Below are positions 10,535 to 20,670 of a stretch of 39,175 nucleotides of DNA, in pieces. The notes beneath the pieces were generated by a model. The model did not search any database, was not told the origin of the DNA, and saw nothing but the letters and a program-made list of their open reading frames with translations. Location: contig CAJOPY010000016.1 in assembly GCA_905236505.1 (NCBI GenBank), positions 1 through 39,175 on the forward strand, read 5' to 3'. Each line of letters starts with the position of its first letter. Positions within the stretch are counted from its first letter, which is position 1. The DNA comes from Candidatus Gastranaerophilales bacterium. Its GTDB lineage: Bacteria; Cyanobacteriota; Vampirovibrionia; Gastranaerophilales; Gastranaerophilaceae. Position numbers and translations under genes: made by a program.

Positions 10535-11392
10535 ATGTATCAAACAATCTGTGAATATCTTGAATATTTGGAATTAGAAAAGGGGCTTGCACAAAACACT
10601 TTAGATGCATATCGCAGAGATTTGGAAAATTTTGCTGATGTTTTGGACGTGCAAGATATAAACAATATCGGCAGAATTCAAATAAATTTGTACGTAAGAA
10701 ATCTAAGAGAAAAAAATTATGCACCAACCAGCGTAATAAGAAAAGTGGCATCTTTAAGAGGATTTTTTAAATGGATTACTTCAGTAGGTATAATTAAACA
10801 AAATCCTGCCGCAACTTTAGAACAGCCGAAAATTCCGCAAAGACTTCCTAAAGTCATTTCAGTAAAAGAGATAGAAGAGATGCTTCACAATAACTTAACA
10901 CCGGAAGAACACGTTATAATGGAGCTTTTATACAGCTGTGGTTTGCGTGTTTCAGAGCTTGTTAATCTTAAAACAAATGACATTGACTTATCATCAAAAT
11001 ATATACGTTGCTTTGGTAAAGGCTCAAAAGAAAGAATTATTCCTATAGGTGAAACTGCGAAAAATATTATAAAAGAATACCTTCCTCAGCGAGAATTGGT
11101 TATTAAACAGTACAAAATTAATACAAATAAGTTTCTAATATCTGAAAACGGAAAAAATATTACACGTCAATATGTATACACATTTATTCACAATCAAGGT
11201 AAAAAAATTCATAAAAACATATCTCCGCATACCCTAAGACATAGTTTTGCCACTCATTTACTTGAAAACGGTGCTGATTTAAGGGTTGTTCAGGAATTAC
11301 TGGGTCATAGTGACGTTTCTACAACACAATTATACACTCACATAAGTAAAAAACGTTTAAAAGAAGTATATTTTGCAATTAATAAATATTAA
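10535..11392 (+). CDS. xerD: Tyrosine recombinase XerC/XerD-type
   Basis: N-terminal SAM-like domain LEKGLAQNTLDAYRRDL; catalytic R (SCGLRVSELVNL), HTLRHSFATHLLENGADLRVVQELLGHSDVSTTQLYTHIS. ATG 10535 preferred over 10514; XerC versus XerD not resolved. Confidence 0.85.
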   Translation: MYQTICEYLEYLELEKGLAQNTLDAYRRDLENFADVLDVQDINNIGRIQINLYVRNLREKNYAPTSVIRKVASLRGFFKWITSVGIIKQNPAATLEQPKIPQRLPKVISVKEIEEMLHNNLTPEEHVIMELLYSCGLRVSELVNLKTNDIDLSSKYIRCFGKGSKERIIPIGETAKNIIKEYLPQRELVIKQYKINTNKFLISENGKNITRQYVYTFIHNQGKKIHKNISPHTLRHSFATHLLENGADLRVVQELLGHSDVSTTQLYTHISKKRLKEVYFAINKY

Positions 11393-13989
11393 AAAATCGG
11401 ATTTAATTTTTCATCAAGAAATTTTACGCGTGTTATATCATAAATTTTATCGGGATTTACAAGTTTCATCAAATCATCTGCCCTAAAAGCGGGTATATTA
11501 GAACCTTGTCCTACTTTTAAATATATATATAAGCTTTCGTCTTCAAATCGATAAGAACCGATAGATTTCTTAAAATTAGTTGTTTTTTCTATTCCTTTTT
11601 TGTTTTTCTTTGTTATTAAAACTTCTTCTCGGGATAAAACTTTTTTAACATCGTTTTGAAAATCTTCATAAGAATATTCTGAACTATTATCAGAATTCAC
11701 ACTCTCGCCGTCAATAACCTTTTTGTACGGAGTAATTTTATATTCTGCCCAATGTGCAGTTATATCAACAGCAGGAGCATATCTTTCTATTTTTCTTATG
11801 CTTATAACCTTAGCTCCGGGAGGAAGTTTTGAATTGATAAGATTTACAATCTCCTCTTGCGAAATATCATCATAAATTTCTATATCAACAAGTTCTCCTT
11901 CACTTTGTGCAAACAGAGGAAGCGCTATTCCCATTGATACTTTCATTGTAGGGTTAAATCCGAGTGAGTAAACCATATTTAACCCTGTTCTTGCAAGAAC
12001 TTTATGAAATGTATTTTGCCAATCCAAATGTGAAAAATATCTTAGCAAATCTTTTTTTGTTATTCTGAGTCTGTACCTATATACCGGAATACTTTCATCA
12101 ACATTTGCCCTTGTAGGGTCTTGCGGTTTTTCTTCCGGTATTTTTTGAGCTTCCTCTGATGCAGTATAAGGCTTAGCCAAAACTTTTTTAACATTTAAAG
12201 ATGTACAAACTCCGCAATTTACACAACCGTGCTCACATGTTTTTTGCAAATTCATTTCTGCATTACATTCTTCCCCTTGCATCATTGCAATTTCATATTC
12301 TTTTTGAAGCCACTCTTTTGAAATACCTGTATTTATAAAATCCCAAGCAAGAGGTTCTTCCGGATTGTATTCCTTTTTAGCTTTTTCTGATATTGTAAAT
12401 CCGCACTCTTTTGCAGTTTCTTCCCAGACGTTTTTATCAAAATATTCTCCCCAAGCATCCAAATAACAACCTTTCTTATAAAGAGCATATATATAAGAAC
12501 AAAGCGATTTATCGCCTCGTGTCAAAAGCGCTTCTATTTGGGAAACCGAGCTTTCGTGATAATGAATTTTTAATCCCTTTATATGTTTGGTTTTTTCTTT
12601 TAAATATCTTATATGTTCGCCCACTATCTCCAAATCTGTTTGTCCGCACCATTGGAAAGGAGTAAAAGGTTTTGGTACAAAAATAGAAACGGTACAGCTT
12701 ATCTCCAAACCATAGTTTAATCCTTTTTCTTGTTTTATTTGTTTTGCTCTATATTTGATTTTACTCAAAAGTTCCGCCATTTCGTCCATGTCACGAATGG
12801 TTTCTGTCGGAAGTCCTGCTATAAAATAAAATTTAATTTTGCTCCATCCGTTTTCATAGAGAGTCAGAACTGCATTAAGAATCTGCTCTTCCGAAATGTT
12901 TTTCTTAATTACATTACGCAATCTTTGACTACCTGCTTCCGGTGCAAGTGTCATGCCGGATTTACGTACAGATTGCATAAGATTTGCAAGTTCCAAACTA
13001 AATCCGTCAATACGCTGGCTCGGAAGTGATACGTTAATTTTTCGTTTATTAAAATCTACGGATAATTCTTTTATAACTTCGCATATGTTGGAATAATCAT
13101 TTGATGAAAGCGAAAGGAGCGAATATTCATCATAACCGGTATTATTTACAAGTTCTTTTGTAATCTTGATGATATCTTCTGCTTCTCTTTCTCTTACAGG
13201 AAGCGTAACGTGTCCAGGCTGGCAAAATCGGCACATTCTTCCGCATCCTCTTCTGATTTCCACAATGGCTCTATCGTGTACGGAACTTGAAAACGGTATC
13301 GGATATGCAACAGAAGCATTATTTAAGGTTAATTGTGATACGCGTTTATTAACTTTATTATTAACTAAACTACTCCAACAACCTTCTATTTTGCATAATT
13401 CTTTTATTCTCTCCTCTCGCTCCATTCCTTTGGTTTTTTCCAAAACTTCACATACCTCGCACATCATATCTTCACCGTCACCTATGCAAAATACGTCTAT
13501 AAAATCACTTAAAGGAAGCGGATTAAAAGAACACGGTCCTCCTGCGAAAATAATAGGTTCTTCTTCTTTGCGTTCCGAATTTTTCACTCCTATTCCTGAC
13601 ATTTCTAACATTTTTAAAACAGTAGGATACGAAAGTTCATACTGAAGCGAAAAACCTATTCCGTCAAAATACTTTAACGCTTTTTTAGATTCAACTGCGT
13701 ACAAAAAGTCGGGATGAAAATCCTCCTCCGGTGCATAAGCACGGTCTGCAAGATATGGATAAATTGTATGATTATCTTCTTGGCGGCTGTATGAATTAAC
13801 TCTGTCATAAATAATTCTCACACCCAAATTGCTTATGCCAATTTCGTATTTATCGGGAAAAACAAACCCAAATTTGACTTTTGCACTGTCCCAGTCTTTG
13901 TTATAAGACAAAAATTCTCCGCCAACATACTGATACGGTTTTGTAGCGTTATATAAGGCTTCATGTTGATTTCTAAAAAAACAATTCAT
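11389..13989 (-). CDS. Radical SAM protein, TIGR03960-like, fused to a DUF2344 (TIGR03936)-like C-terminal domain
   Basis: RRGCGRMCRFCQPGH (CxxxCxxC radical SAM motif); C-terminal YRLRITKKDLLRYFSHLDWQNTFHKVLARTGLNMVYSLGFNPTMKVSMG typical of DUF2344. Confidence 0.88.
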   Translation of the reverse strand: MNCFFRNQHEALYNATKPYQYVGGEFLSYNKDWDSAKVKFGFVFPDKYEIGISNLGVRIIYDRVNSYSRQEDNHTIYPYLADRAYAPEEDFHPDFLYAVESKKALKYFDGIGFSLQYELSYPTVLKMLEMSGIGVKNSERKEEEPIIFAGGPCSFNPLPLSDFIDVFCIGDGEDMMCEVCEVLEKTKGMEREERIKELCKIEGCWSSLVNNKVNKRVSQLTLNNASVAYPIPFSSSVHDRAIVEIRRGCGRMCRFCQPGHVTLPVREREAEDIIKITKELVNNTGYDEYSLLSLSSNDYSNICEVIKELSVDFNKRKINVSLPSQRIDGFSLELANLMQSVRKSGMTLAPEAGSQRLRNVIKKNISEEQILNAVLTLYENGWSKIKFYFIAGLPTETIRDMDEMAELLSKIKYRAKQIKQEKGLNYGLEISCTVSIFVPKPFTPFQWCGQTDLEIVGEHIRYLKEKTKHIKGLKIHYHESSVSQIEALLTRGDKSLCSYIYALYKKGCYLDAWGEYFDKNVWEETAKECGFTISEKAKKEYNPEEPLAWDFINTGISKEWLQKEYEIAMMQGEECNAEMNLQKTCEHGCVNCGVCTSLNVKKVLAKPYTASEEAQKIPEEKPQDPTRANVDESIPVYRYRLRITKKDLLRYFSHLDWQNTFHKVLARTGLNMVYSLGFNPTMKVSMGIALPLFAQSEGELVDIEIYDDISQEEIVNLINSKLPPGAKVISIRKIERYAPAVDITAHWAEYKITPYKKVIDGESVNSDNSSEYSYEDFQNDVKKVLSREEVLITKKNKKGIEKTTNFKKSIGSYRFEDESLYIYLKVGQGSNIPAFRADDLMKLVNPDKIYDITRVKFLDEKLNPIF

Positions 13990-14025
13990 ATTATAATATT
14001 AACACGAAGCTGATTTTACTCAAAA

Positions 14026-15603
14026 TTATATTTGTTCGGATTCTTCTCTGCGTTTTGAATTATAGCTGTATCCGGCATAAATAATAATTCCGATAATCAA
14101 CCACACGATGAAATACAAAGCTGATGTAGCCTTTGCACTAAATCTGTAATACATTAAAGCTAAGCATATTAATATACCAAAAATCGGAAAATACGGACAA
14201 AACGGAACCTTAAACGGTCTTGGTCTATTTGGTTCTGTTTTTCTCAAAATAAGAACCGCAATACAAATTATGATAAATGAAGTAAATGTTCCGAAATTAC
14301 AAAGTTCAGCCGATAAATTTAAATCCATAAACAACGCACAAATTATAACAACCAATCCGGATAACCAAGTCATAACGTGCGGAGTTTTAAACTTGGGATG
14401 AATTTTGTTTAAAGATTTAGGCAAAAAACTGTCACGGCTCATTGCCCACAAAATTCTTGTTGTACCCAACTGATAAATTAAAAGTACGGAAGTAAGTGCA
14501 CAAAGTGCTCCTACTGATATTAATCCTGCATGGAAGTTTATAAACTGTATCATACCGGTATGAAATCTTCCTATATATCTCATAGCATGCGCTAATGGTG
14601 CCTGAGTATCAATGGAATCAAACGGTACAACTCCTGTAAGAACAAGTGCCGCACAAACGTATAAAATTGTACAAATTAAAAGAGTGCCCATAATTGCAAT
14701 CGGCAAATCTTTTTGCGGATTTTTTGTTTCTTCTGCCGCTGTTGATATAGCGTCAAATCCAATATATGCAAAGAAAATTACAAATGCTCCCGTAAAAATT
14801 CCTTCTATTCCGTTAGGCGCAAATGATGCCATGCTTGTACCCCAGTTTTCAGGCTGTACATAAAAAGAACCCACAACTATAAAAGACAGTATAATAAACA
14901 TATTTACTCCGACCATAATAGTCGCAACTTTTGTTGACTCTTTTACTCCTTTTATCAAAAGCAAAGTTAATACGAAAACAATTGCAATTGCGGGAACATT
15001 TATGGCGAAAGGAATTTCAATCCCGAAAGGAAGATTCAAAAACGGCATTTTGTCATGAACATTCCAACCGTACTTATCGCATAATTCATACATTGTTCTG
15101 TAATCATTTCTTAACCAAAGCGGACAATTAACAACAAAAGCCGGAAGTATATGCTTAAATCCTTTTAAAAATTGTACGAAATATCCGGTCCAAGCACTTG
15201 CAACAGTAATATTTCCTATAGCGTATTCAAGCATTAAAATCCAACCTACCATCCAAGCCATAAATTCGCCCATAGTAGCATATGTATAAGTGTATGCACT
15301 GCCTGCAACAGGTATCATAGAGGCTATTTCCGAATAAGAAAGTGCGGAAAACACACTTGCAATTGCAGCTAAAAGCATTGATATAACAATTGCCGTTCCC
15401 GCTCCTGCACCGTCTTGGCTTCCTACTATTGCGCTTCCGATTATTGTAAATATTCCGGTTCCGACAACGGCACCTATTCCCAAAATTATTAAATCAAAAG
15501 CATTCAGTGTCTTCTTCAACTCTGAATTTGTACCTTCATCAATAAGTTCTTGAGGTGTTTTACATTTTATTAAGTTTTTAAATATTAATTGCAGTTTGTT
15601 CAT
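14026..15603 (-). CDS. APC-superfamily amino acid permease (CAT/YfnA-like)
   Basis: LIILGIGAVVGTGIFTIIG, ASMIPVAGSAYTYTYATMGEFMAWMVGWILMLEYAIG, about 12 TM segments. Confidence 0.9.
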   Translation of the reverse strand: MNKLQLIFKNLIKCKTPQELIDEGTNSELKKTLNAFDLIILGIGAVVGTGIFTIIGSAIVGSQDGAGAGTAIVISMLLAAIASVFSALSYSEIASMIPVAGSAYTYTYATMGEFMAWMVGWILMLEYAIGNITVASAWTGYFVQFLKGFKHILPAFVVNCPLWLRNDYRTMYELCDKYGWNVHDKMPFLNLPFGIEIPFAINVPAIAIVFVLTLLLIKGVKESTKVATIMVGVNMFIILSFIVVGSFYVQPENWGTSMASFAPNGIEGIFTGAFVIFFAYIGFDAISTAAEETKNPQKDLPIAIMGTLLICTILYVCAALVLTGVVPFDSIDTQAPLAHAMRYIGRFHTGMIQFINFHAGLISVGALCALTSVLLIYQLGTTRILWAMSRDSFLPKSLNKIHPKFKTPHVMTWLSGLVVIICALFMDLNLSAELCNFGTFTSFIIICIAVLILRKTEPNRPRPFKVPFCPYFPIFGILICLALMYYRFSAKATSALYFIVWLIIGIIIYAGYSYNSKRREESEQI

Positions 15604-17176
15604 CTTTTTCAGCTATTTCTTTATTTTCGTCTAATTCTGCTTCTCTGTTTTTTCTGTATCCATATGTTGCATATATTATTATACCCATAAAAATCCATGC
15701 AATAAATAACTCCGTTGAAAGTTTTGAAGATTCTCCCGTTGCAGTAACCATAGAAAATATCATCAAACCGCCGCAGCAAAAAATTCCGGCTAACGGAAAA
15801 TACGGACAGAAAGGAACCTTAAACGGTCTTGGTCTGTCAGGATCAATTTTTCTTAGTATGATAACCGCAACGCAAACTATTATAAATGAAGTAAAAGTTC
15901 CAAAGTTACAAAGAGCCGCAGCGGCATCAAGATTAAGCGTCAACGTTCCGAATATTGAAACAATACCGACAGCCCAAGTTAAAATATGAGGTGTGCTAAA
16001 CTTGGGATGTAATTTTTGAAAAATTTTCGGTAAAAAATTGTCACGGCTCATTGCGTACAAAATTCTTGTTCCGGCAAGATGCATAACTAAAAGCACTGAT
16101 GTTAACCCTGCTATTACACCAACTGAGATAAAACCCGGAACTGCTTTTGCCCAAAAACCTGACAAAACATTTGATATTGAAAAAGCAACCGGTGCTGTTA
16201 AAAATCCCATATCTACATGACCTTGTGTTGGATAAATACCGGTAAGAACCAGAGCAACAAGTGTATAAACAATTGTTGTAACAATTAACGAACCTATAAT
16301 ACCTCTCGGCAAATCCCTTTGAGGGTTTTTACATTCTTCCGCTGTTGTTGCGAGTGCATCAAACCCTATATATGCAAAAAATATTATGAATGCTCCCATA
16401 AAAATACCGCTCATACCGTTTGGCGCAAACGGTGTCCAGTTTGCAGGTTCTATGAAAAATAAACCGGTTACAACAAACAAACCTATTATGCCAAGTTTTA
16501 AAGCAACCATAAACGCCGCCATTTTTGTGGAATCTTTTGTTCCTTTAATGAGAATTCCGGTTATAAATAATATTATTAGCGCAGCCGGAAGATTTACACT
16601 AACTGGAATTCCAAATACAGAAGGAATAACCGAATGCGGGTCAATACCTTGTGATGATAACGAATGAACTGCGCTTCTGTAATCACTCACTAACCAAACA
16701 GGAGGATTAACAATCCACTCAGGAAGGATATGTCCAAAACCCTTTAAAAATTGTATAACATAGTTAGCCCAAGCACAAGAAACGGCAATATATGCAATAA
16801 TGTACTCAAGCATTAAAATCCATCCGACAATCCATGCCGCAAATTCTCCTAATGTAGCAAAAGTATACGTATAAGCACCGCCTGCAACCGGTATCATTGA
16901 AGCAAATTCACTGTAGCACATAGCCGAAAATATACACGCAATCGCCGCTACAATCATTGAAACTATAAGGGCAGGACCGGCACCGGGACTTGTTCCGTCA
17001 GCAGAACCTGCAGCCGCAATTCCGACAACCGCAAAAATACCTGAACCTATAATTGCACCTACACCTAAAATGATTAAATCCCAAACGCCTAAGGTTTTTT
17101 CCAAACCTCCTTTTGCTGCATTTGCTAATGCATCATCAGGATTTTTTCTCTTTAGTAGATTTGCTATTATTGTCAT
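15578..17176 (-). CDS. APC-superfamily amino acid permease (CAT/YfnA-like), tandem paralogue
   Basis: LIILGVGAIIGSGIFAVVGIAA, ASMIPVAGGAYTYTFATLGEFAAWIVGWILMLEYIIA; shares PRPFKVPFCPYFP with the neighbour. Confidence 0.9.
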   Translation of the reverse strand: MTIIANLLKRKNPDDALANAAKGGLEKTLGVWDLIILGVGAIIGSGIFAVVGIAAAGSADGTSPGAGPALIVSMIVAAIACIFSAMCYSEFASMIPVAGGAYTYTFATLGEFAAWIVGWILMLEYIIAYIAVSCAWANYVIQFLKGFGHILPEWIVNPPVWLVSDYRSAVHSLSSQGIDPHSVIPSVFGIPVSVNLPAALIILFITGILIKGTKDSTKMAAFMVALKLGIIGLFVVTGLFFIEPANWTPFAPNGMSGIFMGAFIIFFAYIGFDALATTAEECKNPQRDLPRGIIGSLIVTTIVYTLVALVLTGIYPTQGHVDMGFLTAPVAFSISNVLSGFWAKAVPGFISVGVIAGLTSVLLVMHLAGTRILYAMSRDNFLPKIFQKLHPKFSTPHILTWAVGIVSIFGTLTLNLDAAAALCNFGTFTSFIIVCVAVIILRKIDPDRPRPFKVPFCPYFPLAGIFCCGGLMIFSMVTATGESSKLSTELFIAWIFMGIIIYATYGYRKNREAELDENKEIAEKDEQTAINI

Positions 17177-17315
17177 TCGGCGTCCTTTCGTTTTTTAATG
17201 GAAAGCGGAAAATAAAAAATTGTTATAAACTGTTATTTGTAGTTTTTGATATATCTGAAAAATATAGTTTTAGTTTTATTCGTTAATAACCTTTGTTGTG
17301 TTAATTTTTTATTTT

Positions 17316-17392
17316 GTCAGTGCGTTAAAATGCCCATTGCATTTTGTATTTATATTCTTAGTGTTTTAGTATCTCAGTGCCTTAATGCCTTT
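17316..17392. repeat. Short degenerate tandem repeat, T(C/T)AGTGYNTTAR-type
   Basis: TCAGTGCGTTAAAATGCC, TTAGTGTTTTAGTATC and TCAGTGCCTTAATGCC in the glyQ-permease spacer. Confidence 0.4.
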
Positions 17393-17395
17393 AAT

Positions 17396-18268
17396 TTACT
17401 TACAAAGCGGAAATCCGAGTTTCTCACGTTGTTCAACATATAGTTTTGCAACTGCGGAAGCCATTGTACGAACTCTGTTAATAAAATTAATTCGCTCGTC
17501 TTTAGATATTACACCGCGCGCATCAAGGAGATTGAACGTGTGAGAACACTTTAGAACATAATCATACGCAGGAAGCACAAGCTCTGCATTAACACAATTG
17601 TCAACTTCTTTTTGATAAGCATCAAAAAGTGAAAACAACCTTTCAGCATCTGAGTATTCGAAATTGTATTTTGATTGTTCTACTTCATTTTGATGGTATA
17701 TTTCGCCATATTTTAGAGTATCATTCCACATAATATCAAAAACAGATTCTTTATTTTGAATATACATGGCAATTCTTTCCAACCCGTATGTTATCTCTAA
17801 AGCAACCGGTTTAACTTCCAATCCTCCGACTTGCTGAAAATATGTAAATTGAGTTATTTCCATACCGTCAAGCCAAACTTCCCAGCCTACACCTGCTGCA
17901 CCTAAAGTCGGTGATTCCCAGTTATCTTCAACAAACCTTACATCATGCTTAGATAAATCAATTCCCATAGCTTCAAGACTTTTCAGATAAAGTTCTTGAG
18001 CATTATCCGGAGATGGTTTAAGTATTACTTGATATTGAAAATAATGTCCGAGTCTGTTCGGATTTTCTCCGTATCTTGCATCAGTAGGACGTCTGCAAGG
18101 CTCTACCATTGCAGTTTGCCAAGGTTCCGGTCCGAGTGCTCGCAAAAATGTTGCGGGATTCATTGTGGAAGCCCCTTTTTCAATGTCGTAAGGCTGTTGA
18201 ATTATACAACCGTAATCAGACCAAAAACGTGACAAATTTAAAATTAAATCTTGAAAATTTAGCGCCAT
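17396..18268 (-). CDS. glyQ: Glycyl-tRNA synthetase alpha subunit
   Basis: [84 protein letters not shown]; start at MALNFQD (18268) with AAGGAAA ribosome-binding site. Confidence 0.96.
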   Translation of the reverse strand: MALNFQDLILNLSRFWSDYGCIIQQPYDIEKGASTMNPATFLRALGPEPWQTAMVEPCRRPTDARYGENPNRLGHYFQYQVILKPSPDNAQELYLKSLEAMGIDLSKHDVRFVEDNWESPTLGAAGVGWEVWLDGMEITQFTYFQQVGGLEVKPVALEITYGLERIAMYIQNKESVFDIMWNDTLKYGEIYHQNEVEQSKYNFEYSDAERLFSLFDAYQKEVDNCVNAELVLPAYDYVLKCSHTFNLLDARGVISKDERINFINRVRTMASAVAKLYVEQREKLGFPLCK

Positions 18269-18304
18269 ATATATTTCCTTTATTGTAAATTTTACACTTA
18301 ATAA

Positions 18305-18333
18305 ATTATACACATAATTTCCGCAAATATCAA
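18305..18333 (-). promoter_or_regulatory. Candidate sigma70-type promoter for glyQ
   Basis: On the minus strand: TTGATA, 17-bp spacer, TATAAT with an upstream TG (TGTGTATAAT). Confidence 0.6.
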
Positions 18334-18415
18334 ATCGCAAGTTCAAATTTTGTTAACTTATGTAAATTTATTTTATTTTGTGAAATTGAAGATTAAAGAA
18401 ATACTTTATTAATAT

Positions 18416-19750
18416 ATGAGTAGTAGTATAAATTTAACAATTGAAAATAAAAAAGGCTTATCTCACGCAATAGATAAGGCTTTGGACGAGCATTTTAATA
18501 AAGATATTAAGATATCTGATGCCAATCAGTGGCAATCTATATTTGATATTATTACTGCTAATGAACAAGCTCAACAAACACAGGCAAATCAAAAACAATT
18601 TGATAACAAAAAAGATACCGATATCAAAAACGGCAGACATTATGTCGTAAACGAAGGTATATACGTCTTAACAAGTGATACCTGGAGTAAGATTGTTGAT
18701 TTTGTAAAAACTAATGTTTTACATAAGCAGGAAGCTGAAGTAAAACAGCAAGCTGAACCCAAAAGCGCACCGGAAACAGAACCGGTTGAACTTCAAACTG
18801 CACCGGCAGAAGAAGTATCGGCAGAAGAAACACCGACGGAAGATGAGAACAATACTAAAAGTTATACTTCTGTAGAGGAAAATCTTGTAACTGAAGAGGT
18901 TCAAGCAAAAGAAAGTTCGGAAACAGAAACAAAAATAAATGAATTTAAATCTAAAATCTGCGAATACTTAGAAATGAATATAGAAGATTTCAACAAAAAA
19001 TCGGCAATTTTTAAAAGTGATGTTTTAAGAAAATATGCAACAATATTAGATTTTCTGAAAAACAATCCTGACTGCCTTCAAGGAAAAGACAAAGATGAAT
19101 ACATTAAAACAAGAATTCACAATTATGTACAAGGTTGGAAATATCATCAATTTGAAACCGAAGTCTTATATCAAAAAAAGGACAAAAACTATAAAATTCA
19201 CGAACAAGGTGCTGACGACACAACAATGTATGCAGCCTACCAAGCGCTCGCAAAACAGTATATTGAATATTATGACGAAAATGGTGACGGAAATATTGAT
19301 GTAGCAGAAATGCTTCTTGCAGAAAGTTATAATGATCAACGTTCTCCTTACTATGAAAGGTTAAAAGGGAGTGATGCTTATATAAAAGCTCAACAAATTT
19401 GTCAAAATTATAAAGACGGTAAGCTCATGCCAAATATTCACGCAACTCCTGAAGAAGAAACTTTGTTTTCAATATTACAATATTTTAACAAGTACGATTC
19501 AAACACAACAGACGTAAATAGAGCGGATGATATAGATGATAAAACAGACGGAGTTTTGGAATTAACAGATATAATAACAATGTTGTATTATCAAGCAAAC
19601 CATAATGAAGACGATGGTATTATATCCGCAAGTGAATTAAAAACGACGTCATCTAAAACAATAATAGATGTTAATAAACAAAAAGAAAAAATAATGGAAA
19701 CATATAATCTTTTGTTTGTACCACGTTCACAACAAAAGAAACCGTCATAA
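18416..19750 (+). CDS. EF-hand-containing protein of unknown function with acidic linker
   Basis: Canonical EF-hand loop DENGDGNIDVAE (~19274-19309), weaker loops DDKTDGVLELTD and HNEDDGIISASE; E/P/A/T-rich segment at residues ~100-170. Confidence 0.65.
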   Translation: MSSSINLTIENKKGLSHAIDKALDEHFNKDIKISDANQWQSIFDIITANEQAQQTQANQKQFDNKKDTDIKNGRHYVVNEGIYVLTSDTWSKIVDFVKTNVLHKQEAEVKQQAEPKSAPETEPVELQTAPAEEVSAEETPTEDENNTKSYTSVEENLVTEEVQAKESSETETKINEFKSKICEYLEMNIEDFNKKSAIFKSDVLRKYATILDFLKNNPDCLQGKDKDEYIKTRIHNYVQGWKYHQFETEVLYQKKDKNYKIHEQGADDTTMYAAYQALAKQYIEYYDENGDGNIDVAEMLLAESYNDQRSPYYERLKGSDAYIKAQQICQNYKDGKLMPNIHATPEEETLFSILQYFNKYDSNTTDVNRADDIDDKTDGVLELTDIITMLYYQANHNEDDGIISASELKTTSSKTIIDVNKQKEKIMETYNLLFVPRSQQKKPS

Positions 19751-19847
19751 TCTGACTCGTTCGCGGTTTTTATCTATAAAAACTTTCAATATTAAACATT
19801 TGTTCACTATTCACTTTTTAAAATAATTTTCCATTTTACCTTTATGG

Positions 19848-19853
19848 TATAAT
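19848..19853 (+). promoter_or_regulatory. Extended -10 box (TGGTATAAT) upstream of deoC
   Basis: TGGTATAAT 23 nt upstream of the ATG with GAGGAGG between; no clear -35. Confidence 0.4.
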
Positions 19854-19875
19854 TTTTAGAGTTGAGGAGGGAAAA

Positions 19876-20526
19876 ATGGAATTAAACAAATATATTGAAC
19901 ACACTTTATTAAAGCAAGATGCAACAAGAGAAGAGATTATAAAATTGCTTAATGAAGCTATTGAATATAAATTTTTAGGAGTTTGTATAAATCCGTGCAA
20001 CGTAAAATTTGCAAAAGAATATCTTAAAAGCACTGATATAAAAGTTGTTACGGTAATAGGGTTTCCTCTCGGGCAATCAACAACTGAGATAAAAATATTG
20101 GAAACAATTGATGCAGTCAAAAACGGCGCAGATGAAATAGATATGGTAATAAATGACGGCAAATTAAAAGAAGGGGATTATGAATATATAACAGACGAGA
20201 TTACAAAAATAAAATTTGCTTGTCAAAATCGTCCTCTCAAAGTTATCCTTGAAACCGATCTTTTAACCAAAGATGAAATCAAAAAAGCTTGCGAACTATG
20301 TATTATAGGCAAAGCTGATTTTGTAAAAACTTCTACCGGCTTTGTTAAAAACGGTGTCGGTGCAAAAGAAGAAGATGTAAAACTTATGTACGAAACCGTT
20401 AAAGACGCAGGATTACAAGTAAAAGCTTCCGGCGGAATTCGTGACAGAGAAACAGCTGAAAAAATGATTAATGCAGGAGCAGTGCGCTTAGGTACAAGTT
20501 CCGGAACAAAAATCTGTAATACATAA
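19876..20526 (+). CDS. deoC: Deoxyribose-phosphate aldolase
   Basis: IEHTLLKQDAT, GVCINPCNVKFAKEYL, DFVKTSTGF (Schiff-base Lys), VKASGGIRDRETAEKMINAGAVRLGTSSG. Confidence 0.96.
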   Translation: MELNKYIEHTLLKQDATREEIIKLLNEAIEYKFLGVCINPCNVKFAKEYLKSTDIKVVTVIGFPLGQSTTEIKILETIDAVKNGADEIDMVINDGKLKEGDYEYITDEITKIKFACQNRPLKVILETDLLTKDEIKKACELCIIGKADFVKTSTGFVKNGVGAKEEDVKLMYETVKDAGLQVKASGGIRDRETAEKMINAGAVRLGTSSGTKICNT

Positions 20527-20670
20527 TTGTAATTTTTGTTACCTTCTTTCAATGTAAATTTATATTAACTTTCGCAAAAATTTTTAACCATAAAACTTTA
20601 CATTTGATTCTATTTAAAATAGTATGTTACTATAGTGGTATAGTATAGAAATTGAAAAAGAGGAATTATC

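Noticed and set aside
10514-11392. Tyrosine recombinase as marker of an integrated mobile element
   Set aside because: Sequence looks like a housekeeping XerC/D, flanked by core genes, with no att-like repeats, tRNA or phage genes nearby
12411-13645. Plus-strand ORFs opposite the radical SAM gene
   Set aside because: Opposite a conserved protein; no ribosome-binding site or recognisable domain
17218-17232. 15-mer AATTGTTATAAACTG also present at 37682-37696
   Set aside because: AT-rich, only two copies, inconsistent orientation relative to genes; likely chance
17246-17443. 65-aa plus-strand ORF in the glyQ spacer
   Set aside because: Overlaps the degenerate repeat and glyQ 3' end; translation is hydrophobic low-complexity and looks non-coding
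19739-19769. AAACCG...CGGTTT inverted repeat after the EF-hand gene
   Set aside because: Only 6-bp stem with ~19-nt loop; too weak to call a terminator
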